Source: Acidobacteriota bacterium (lineage in GTDB: Bacteria > Acidobacteriota > Terriglobia > Terriglobales > SCQP01). Taken from it: a stretch of DNA of 5,412 nt. Shown in pieces: positions 1-5,412 of the stretch. A program made the position numbers and the translations under genes. Position 1 is the first letter of the stretch. Each line of letters starts with the position of its first letter. The stretch spans positions 1 to 5,412 of the forward strand of contig JAKAOE010000160.1 of assembly GCA_021823305.1 (NCBI GenBank), read 5' to 3'. The notes under the pieces are model-generated. The model saw only the letters and a list, made by a program, of their open reading frames with translations. It was not told the origin of the DNA and did no database searches.

Positions 1-234
1 CAGCCCGGCGACGCGGGTAAACAGCCCGAGCACGAGGAGCGCGCCGCCGCCGGCCTCGAGCACACCGGCGATGTAGGCGAAGTAGGGCGGGAAGCCCATG
101 GCAACGAAGTTGTGCGTCCACTGGCCGAGGTTGGAGAGCTTCATCGAACCGTGGTAGAGGAACGAGATGCCGACGGCCAGGCGGAACAGGGTCAGCGCCA
201 GGGGACGGAAGCGGTCAGCGAGGTTAGCCAGCAT
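1..234 (-). CDS. DoxX family membrane protein (partial, C-terminus beyond window)
   Basis: This is the N-terminal 78 residues of a small integral membrane protein, cut by the left edge. The translation begins MLANLADRFRPLALTLFRLA and contains FLYHGSMKL (about residues 25-33) and AGVLEAGGGALLVLGLFTR (about 57-75). These match the DoxX/DoxD-like pattern of a first helix ending in a YHG-x-x-K-L segment and a second helix with a GxLExxGGxLLxLGLFTR core. Two membrane segments are visible, about residues 12-28 and 50-72; the family usually has four, so roughly the second half is missing. The ATG at 234 was chosen because an in-frame TGA lies 27 bases upstream (259-261). No convincing ribosome binding site precedes it. 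DoxX proteins are inner-membrane proteins linked in some organisms to quinone or thiosulfate redox chemistry or to oxidative-stress complexes, but most have no proven role, so no function is assigned. It lies 82 bases downstream of the secretin gene on the same strand. Confidence 0.85.
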   Translation of the reverse strand, partial: MLANLADRFRPLALTLFRLAVGISFLYHGSMKLSNLGQWTHNFVAMGFPPYFAYIAGVLEAGGGALLVLGLFTRVAGL

Positions 235-284
235 GGCGGCATGATCGCACGAAACCGGTCATGCGCGCGGAGCCGGCACGAGGA

Positions 285-319
285 TGAGCGCCGCCGGTGG
301 CTGCTGGCGCCGGCGCTCA
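285..319 (-). repeat. Inverted repeat / hairpin overlapping the secretin stop codon
   Basis: The arms TGAGCGCCG (285-293) and CGGCGCTCA (311-319) are perfect 9-base reverse complements around a 17-base loop. The right arm includes the secretin TGA stop (317-319, read on the minus strand). A GC-rich stem at a gene end could slow RNA polymerase or protect the 3' end of the message. No T-rich run follows on either strand, so it is not a canonical intrinsic terminator. In such GC-rich DNA a stem of this size could also be chance. Confidence 0.4.
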
Positions 320-2308
320 GGGGTGCGGGATGCCGGGCGGGGGCTGCAGCGGACCGCCGCGACCGCCGGGGGCGGGCGGGAAGCGCGGCGGGAAGCCGCG
401 GCCGGGGAGCAGGCCGGGCGGGAAGCGCGGCGCCAGCGGCTGCACGAAGACCGGGCCGTTGCCCACCGGGGCGAAGCTGGCCGGCAGCCAGGTGGTGGGC
501 GAGGCGCGGGCGGGCAACTGCACGATGTGGGGCGTGATCAGGATGGCGAGCTCATCGCGCATGGTCTGGCGGTTGGAAACCGAAAACAGGCTGCCCAAGC
601 CGGGAATTTGCCCAAGCCCGGGCAAGCCGGAGAGGCTGAGCATCTCCTGGCGGTTGAGCAGGCCGGCGAGCAGCACCGGCTCGTTGTTGCGCAGGCTGAT
701 CTCGGAGACGACGTGGCGGTTGCTGAGGATGGGGATGTTGTTGTTGACCTCGCCCGAAAGGCTGGTGACGGTGAGATCGAGGTGCAGGCGCAGGCTGCCG
801 CCCGGGGTGATCTGCGGCGTGACCTTGGCGTCGAGGCCGAGGTCCTCGTAGGTGAAGGAGGGGAAGGGCTGGAGGAAGCTGCCGTTGCCGATCACCTTCT
901 CGATGGCGGGGCTGAGGCTGATGGGGGAGAACGAGGCGTTGATGACGGGATACTTCTCCCCGATCTTGAGTTCCGCCGCCTGGCCGCCCTGGGCGCGCAG
1001 CAGCGCGCTCTCGATCGTGCTGGTGCGGTTGGCGTTGGCGGTGAGGTTGGCGGAAAACTTCGGCACCGAGAGCGCCATGAGCGTCGCCCCGCCGCCGAAG
1101 ACGACGAACGGGTTCTGCAGCAGCGGCGACAGCGAGCTTTGGATCTGCGTCAGCAGGGACGAGGGGATCTGGCCGGAGTTGAGGATGGCGTTGAGGCCGC
1201 CCTGGTTGAACAGTTGCAGGATGTTCTGCGCCAGCGTGCCGTTCTGCTGCAGCTCGGAGAGCAGCGGGCCGAGCGCGAACATGGTGAACTGATCCGGCAG
1301 GCCGAGGCCCAGGTTGCGCGCGGTGGTGGTGTTGAGCTCGATGATCCTGATCTGCAGCAGCACTTGGCCGGGCGAGCCCTGCAGGTCGAGTAGCAGGCGC
1401 TCGGCGGCGTCCAATGCCTCGGGCGTGGCGCGGATGGAGAGCGCCTGCCCGGCCGGGTCCACGGTGATCTCCTGCAGACCGAGCAGGCCGCGGAGAATGC
1501 CGGCGATCTGGTTGAGCTCGACCCCGGTGGCGACCCAGGGCAGGTAGAAGGCGCGCATCGCCTGCGGCTGCAGCGGCTGCAACTGGCGTGCTTGGGCGAG
1601 GTAAAGCGTGTGGGCGTCGAGCGGGAGCCAGGCGAGACCGGTGACGGCGCGCAGCGCGGCCATGGCCTGGCCGAAGTCGGCGCGGCCGAGGTCCAGGCGG
1701 ACGGTGCGGTGCGGCGTCTGGTCGGCCACGTAGGCGCGCAGGCCGTAGGCGGCGGCGACCTGGGCGACGACGGCGCGCAGGCCGGCGCGGAGATGAAAGC
1801 TGCGCTCCCCGGGCGCGGGCGCGATGCGCACCGGCGGGGCGGCTTGCTGCACGCGCAGCGCGAAGGCGCCGGGCGCAAGCCGGGGCGCGGCCGCGGGATA
1901 GAGCGCCAGCAGGCCGCGGCGGGCGTCGGCGTTGCCGGGATCGAGCGCCAGCGCGGTGCGGAACTCCACCGCGGCGCGGTTGGCGTGGCGCGCCAGTTGG
2001 TCGGTGTGGGCGCGGCGCAGATGCGCCAGCACCGCGCGCTGGCGCAGGTAGGCCGCGGCGGCCGCGAGCTGCCGGCTGGCGGGGGCGGCGGCGGCGGCGC
2101 GGCGGGCGAAGCGGTAGGCGGCGTCGAACTGGCGGCGGCGCGCCGCGGCGAGCGCGCGGTCGAGATCGTGGCGCGCGGCGGCGGGCACCGGCGCCGCCTT
2201 CGGCGGCGCGGCCGCCGCGGCGCGGGTGGGGATCGGGCAAAATGCCAGGAGCAGGGCGAGCGCGGCGGCGGCGGCGCCCGGCCGGCGCCCCGTGTACAGC
2301 CAGCTCAC
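317..2308 (-). CDS. Secretin-family outer-membrane channel protein (type II/III secretion or pilus secretin) with helical-repeat N-terminus
   Basis: This 663-residue protein should form a multimeric outer-membrane pore of the GspD/PilQ superfamily. The N-terminus has an arginine pair (residues 8-9), a hydrophobic Ala/Leu stretch (11-23) and a TRA-like cleavage site near residue 30, fitting a Sec signal peptide. An Ala/Arg-rich helical region (46-138) follows; its last part (VEFRTALALDPGNADARRGL) looks like a tetratricopeptide repeat. Next come an STN-like domain (170-237) and a secretin N-domain (254-309). The secretin core (316-596) shows GEKYPV (450-455), EDLGLDAKVTPQI (488-500), SLRNNEPVLLAGLLNRQE (538-555), SGLPGLGQIPGLGSLF (560-575) and DELAILITPHIV (585-596). 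A Pro/Gly-rich tail (597-663) ends the protein. The GTG at 2308 was chosen because it directly precedes the signal peptide; a longer reading from 2482 would run about 150 bases into recG and bury the signal. The protein most resembles the secretins common in Acidobacteriota. No pilus or type II genes adjoin it, so PilQ and GspD cannot be told apart. Confidence 0.92.
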   Translation of the reverse strand: MSWLYTGRRPGAAAAALALLLAFCPIPTRAAAAAPPKAAPVPAAARHDLDRALAAARRRQFDAAYRFARRAAAAAPASRQLAAAAAYLRQRAVLAHLRRAHTDQLARHANRAAVEFRTALALDPGNADARRGLLALYPAAAPRLAPGAFALRVQQAAPPVRIAPAPGERSFHLRAGLRAVVAQVAAAYGLRAYVADQTPHRTVRLDLGRADFGQAMAALRAVTGLAWLPLDAHTLYLAQARQLQPLQPQAMRAFYLPWVATGVELNQIAGILRGLLGLQEITVDPAGQALSIRATPEALDAAERLLLDLQGSPGQVLLQIRIIELNTTTARNLGLGLPDQFTMFALGPLLSELQQNGTLAQNILQLFNQGGLNAILNSGQIPSSLLTQIQSSLSPLLQNPFVVFGGGATLMALSVPKFSANLTANANRTSTIESALLRAQGGQAAELKIGEKYPVINASFSPISLSPAIEKVIGNGSFLQPFPSFTYEDLGLDAKVTPQITPGGSLRLHLDLTVTSLSGEVNNNIPILSNRHVVSEISLRNNEPVLLAGLLNRQEMLSLSGLPGLGQIPGLGSLFSVSNRQTMRDELAILITPHIVQLPARASPTTWLPASFAPVGNGPVFVQPLAPRFPPGLLPGRGFPPRFPPAPGGRGGPLQPPPGIPHP
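374..432. repeat. Short direct repeat inside the secretin C-terminal tail
   Basis: A 17-base sequence (GGGCGGGAAGCGCGGCG) occurs at 374-390 and again at 416-432, 42 bases apart. The spacing is a multiple of three. On the minus strand it encodes two copies of a PRFPP[A/G] unit 14 residues apart in the proline-rich tail. This fits tail growth by small in-frame duplication of low-complexity coding DNA. Confidence 0.6.
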
Positions 2309-2314
2309 CCTGTC

Positions 2315-2320
2315 ATTATA
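2315..2320 (-). promoter_or_regulatory. Candidate -10 box (TATAAT) for the secretin gene
   Basis: The minus strand reads TATAAT at 2320-2315, a perfect sigma-70-type -10 hexamer. Six bases (GACAGG) separate it from the GTG start at 2308. Transcription normally starts six to eight bases past the -10 box, which would put the first transcribed base at or next to the GTG and give a leaderless message. No good TTGACA-like -35 is visible 16-18 bases upstream, and there is no extended TGn motif. A perfect AT-rich hexamer is uncommon in such GC-rich DNA, which supports the call. The same bases read on the plus strand give only weak -10 matches for recG. Confidence 0.45.
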
Positions 2321-2326
2321 GAGCGC

Positions 2327-4417
<2,091 letters not shown>

Positions 4418-4420
<3 letters not shown>

Positions 4421-4435
4421 GCCGTTCGGCGCTCA
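4418..4435. repeat. Hairpin between convergent genes, with both stop codons in its arms
   Basis: The recG stop and the stop of the convergent zinc-ribbon gene lie at opposite ends of an imperfect inverted repeat. TGAGC (4418-4422) and GCTCA (4431-4435) are perfect complements, and an alternative inner pairing of GCC (4421-4423) with GGC (4428-4430) is possible. The small gap between convergent genes and the symmetry suggest a structure used at both message ends. There is no T-run on either side, so intrinsic termination is not supported, and the stem is short. Confidence 0.35.
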
Positions 4436-4669
4436 GGCCGCCTGCCCCGGCGGCTTGGCCCCGCTGGGAGGGGTGCGCCCGCGCGGTGCGAGGCGGCGCA
4501 TCCGCACCCAGTCGTACCAGAACTCGCGGCCGCAATCCAGGCAGGTGACGTGGGCCAGAGGCTGGCGCGTGATGGCGAGGCCCGGGGGCGGGGCCGGCGG
4601 CGCGGCCTCGTGCGTCACCATGGGAAAACTCAAGCGCCGATGCGAGCAGCCCCAGAAGCGAAACCCCAT
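4433..4669 (-). CDS. Small putative zinc-ribbon protein of unknown function
   Basis: This is a 78-residue protein with no assigned function. The N-terminal block is FRFWGCSHRRLSFP (residues 3-16), with Cys8 and His10. A low-complexity Ala/Pro linker (about 21-31) follows, and then HVTCLDCGREFWYDWVRMRRL (40-60), whose Cys43-x2-Cys46 is a typical zinc-knuckle half. A short basic and Pro-rich tail ends it. Cys8, His10, Cys43 and Cys46 could together bind one zinc ion; this is inference. I recall short proteins joining a GCxHxxLSFP-like block to a CLDCGxEFxYDW block from Acidobacteriota, which supports the longer start at 4669 because that start keeps the first block. An internal ATG at 4621 would lose it. 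GGGGGAG lies only two bases before the 4669 ATG, a close but possible binding site. The gene follows the sigma/anti-sigma pair on the same strand after a 31-base gap and converges on recG. It has no signal peptide or membrane segment. Confidence 0.72.
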   Translation of the reverse strand: MGFRFWGCSHRRLSFPMVTHEAAPPAPPPGLAITRQPLAHVTCLDCGREFWYDWVRMRRLAPRGRTPPSGAKPPGQAA

Positions 4670-4670
4670 A

Positions 4671-4690
4671 GCTCCCCCAATTGGGGGTGC
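4671..4690. promoter_or_regulatory. Palindrome between the anti-sigma and zinc-ribbon genes
   Basis: Positions 4674-4687 form a perfect 14-base palindrome, CCCCCAATTGGGGG. After one T/T mismatch (4673 and 4688) the symmetry continues for two more pairs, GC (4671-4672) and GC (4689-4690). It fills most of the gap between the anti-sigma stop (4701-4703) and the zinc-ribbon start (4669). As DNA it could be the operator of a dimeric regulator. As minus-strand RNA it could form a five-pair C/G stem with an AAUU loop whose 3' arm contains the GGGGGAG binding site for the zinc-ribbon gene, hiding it from ribosomes. No T-run follows, so a terminator is unlikely. The symmetry is seen directly; the function is inference. 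Confidence 0.5.
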
Positions 4691-4700
4691 GATGCGGGCC

Positions 4701-4934
4701 TCAGTCCATCGGTGGTTTTGCCGAGAGCCGGTCCATCAGTTTACGGTGCAGATTCGGGGCGAGCGGCGGCGCCGTCTGCCGGCGATAGACCAGGATGGTC
4801 TGGCGGCAGCTCTGGATGAGCGCGCGGCAGCGCGCACAGGCGTGGCAGTGGGCGTCGAACTCCAGCGCCAGCGCCAGCGCCAGCTCGCCTTCGAGGTAGC
4901 CGCCGAGATGTTCGAACATTTGCCGGCAATCCAT
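4701..4934 (-). CDS. Small zinc-finger anti-sigma factor (zf-HC2 / ZAS type)
   Basis: This 77-residue protein is expected to bind and inhibit the sigma factor encoded just upstream. It starts MDCRQMFEHLGGYLEGEL, the usual opening helix of zinc-binding anti-sigma domains (compare xxCxxxxxxLxxYLDGEL). His29-x3-Cys33-x2-Cys36 follows, the HxxxCxxC zinc signature, with Cys3 as likely fourth ligand. Extra possible ligands or redox thiols are Cys30, His31 and Cys43. The rest is a short helix and a tail (LAPNLHRKLMDRL, about 58-70) similar to that of other tiny anti-sigma proteins. No membrane segment is present, so it should be cytosolic, unlike the membrane-anchored majority. The ATG at 4934 was chosen because GGAG (4943-4940) lies five bases before it. 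The ATG at 4946 overlaps the sigma stop as TGATG and would add four residues, but its GGAG is only three bases away. Co-transcription and probable translational coupling with the sigma gene are likely. Confidence 0.88.
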   Translation of the reverse strand: MDCRQMFEHLGGYLEGELALALALEFDAHCHACARCRALIQSCRQTILVYRRQTAPPLAPNLHRKLMDRLSAKPPMD

Positions 4935-4936
4935 AC

Positions 4937-4943
4937 CCTCTCC
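4937..4943 (-). promoter_or_regulatory. Ribosome binding site deciding the anti-sigma start
   Basis: The minus strand reads GGAGAGG here, with GGAG five bases before the ATG at 4934. This is the strongest Shine-Dalgarno match among the intact genes of the window and favours this ATG over the one at 4946, which overlaps the sigma stop codon. Confidence 0.6.
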
Positions 4944-4945
4944 CA

Positions 4946-5412
4946 TCAGCTCCGTTGCAGCCGGAAGTGGCGCGTCAGCTTGTCGCGCAACTGCAGGCGG
5001 GCGCGCAGCAGGCGCGACTTCACCGCGGCTTCGCTGAGGCCGAGGGCCTCGGCGGTCTCCTGGGTGGACAACTCCTCGACGTCGCGCAGCTGGAAGACGA
5101 TGCGATAGGGCAGCGACAGCGACTCCAGCGCGCGTTGCAGGATGGACGCCAACTCGGTGCTTTGGTACTGCTGTTCCGGGTTGGGATGCCAGTCGGCGAG
5201 CTCGCGCGCCAGCGGGCCCTCCTCGGTGGCGATCTCCTCGTCCAGCGAGACGGTGCGGCCGCGGCGCTGGCGCAGCTTCATCAGCGCCTGGTTGACGGCG
5301 ATGCGCACGATCCAGGTATAGAGGCGCGACTGCAGCTGGAACTGGTGCAGCTTGGAGTAAACCTTGAGGAAGGTCTCCTGCAGGACGTCCTCGGCGTCGC
5401 TGGCGTCGCCCA
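4946..5412 (-). CDS. ECF-type RNA polymerase sigma factor (partial, 5' end beyond window)
   Basis: The frame is open to the right edge and gives the last 154 residues of a sigma-70 family factor of the extracytoplasmic-function group. Region 2 is seen as DAEDVLQETFLKVYSKLHQF (residues 5-24) and LYTWIVRIAVNQALMKLRQRR (30-50); these recognise the -10 element and bind the core enzyme. A variable acidic linker (about 51-90) includes DWHPNPEQQ. Region 4 (about 90-146) has ALESLSLPYRIVFQLRDVEEL and the helix-turn-helix STQETAEALGLSEAAVKSRL, which reads the -35 element. Perhaps 20-45 N-terminal residues are missing, so the start and promoter cannot be seen. The GTG at 5308 is not the true start because conserved region 2 residues lie upstream of it in frame. 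The anti-sigma gene follows directly, as is usual for ECF pairs. Many such pairs regulate their own promoter, but that cannot be tested here. Confidence 0.95.
   Translation of the reverse strand, partial: GDASDAEDVLQETFLKVYSKLHQFQLQSRLYTWIVRIAVNQALMKLRQRRGRTVSLDEEIATEEGPLARELADWHPNPEQQYQSTELASILQRALESLSLPYRIVFQLRDVEELSTQETAEALGLSEAAVKSRLLRARLQLRDKLTRHFRLQRS

Noticed and set aside
284..1393. Long plus-strand open frame opposite the secretin
   Set aside because: It encodes a Gly/Ala/Glu/Arg-rich sequence with no recognisable domain and lies wholly antisense to a gene with clear secretin motifs. Stop codons are rare by chance in DNA this GC-rich.
552..2240. Long minus-strand open frame in another frame within the secretin
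   Set aside because: The translation is Arg/Ala/Pro/His-rich low complexity typical of a frame-shifted reading of GC-rich coding DNA; the true frame has family motifs from end to end.
2035..2280. CGG/GCG-rich tract as a possible functional repeat or origin
   Set aside because: It encodes the Ala/Arg-rich signal peptide and helical N-terminus of the secretin; the repetition follows from alanine codons in GC-rich DNA.
1592..2326. N-terminal extension of RecG by about 245 residues
   Set aside because: The extension is antisense to the secretin, is Gly/Arg-rich low complexity and would precede the normal RecG N-terminus. The ATG at 2327 gives the usual length.
4455..5108. Plus-strand open frame across the zinc-ribbon, anti-sigma and sigma genes
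   Set aside because: It is antisense to three genes, two of which have clear family motifs, and its translation has no coherent domain.
4946..5308. Complete short sigma factor starting at the GTG at 5308
   Set aside because: Conserved region 2 residues (DAEDVLQETFLKVY, LYTWI) continue in frame upstream to the window edge, so the gene is longer and cut by the edge.

Overview
The window is a very GC-rich piece of bacterial chromosome, tightly packed, with five protein genes that can be identified or partly identified and one small gene of unknown function. No gap between genes exceeds about 85 bases, and I see no RNA gene, CRISPR array, insertion sequence or integration site. The gene types suggest Acidobacteriota or a similar GC-rich, deep-branching Gram-negative group. 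The pointers are a secretin with helical repeats and a proline-rich tail, a very small membrane-free zinc anti-sigma factor, and a short CLDCGREFWYDW-type zinc-ribbon protein of a kind I associate with that phylum. This assignment is inference from family resemblance; no phylogenetic marker was compared.

Layout from left to right. The left edge cuts a DoxX-family membrane protein on the minus strand (1-234). Upstream of it on the same strand is a complete secretin-family outer-membrane channel protein (317-2308). Divergent from the secretin, with only 18 bases between the two start codons, is a complete recG (2327-4420, plus strand). That short divergent gap holds a perfect TATAAT on the minus strand, placed so that the secretin message could be leaderless. 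recG converges, with a 12-base gap, on a three-gene minus-strand group that reads from the right edge: an ECF sigma factor (4946-5412, 5' end cut off), a 77-residue zinc-binding anti-sigma factor (4701-4934), and a 78-residue putative zinc-ribbon protein (4433-4669).

Functionally, recG is a housekeeping gene for repair and restart of replication forks. The sigma/anti-sigma pair is a compact regulatory module, with the inhibitor immediately behind the factor it should control, and it may respond to redox or metal state. The zinc-ribbon gene follows in the same direction. It is separated from the pair by a 31-base gap containing a striking palindrome whose second arm carries its putative ribosome binding site. 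The secretin stands apart from any recognisable pilus or type II secretion genes in this window, so its system cannot be named from here. Most of the window is ordinary. The best leads are the palindrome, the unknown zinc-ribbon gene and the compressed divergent promoter.
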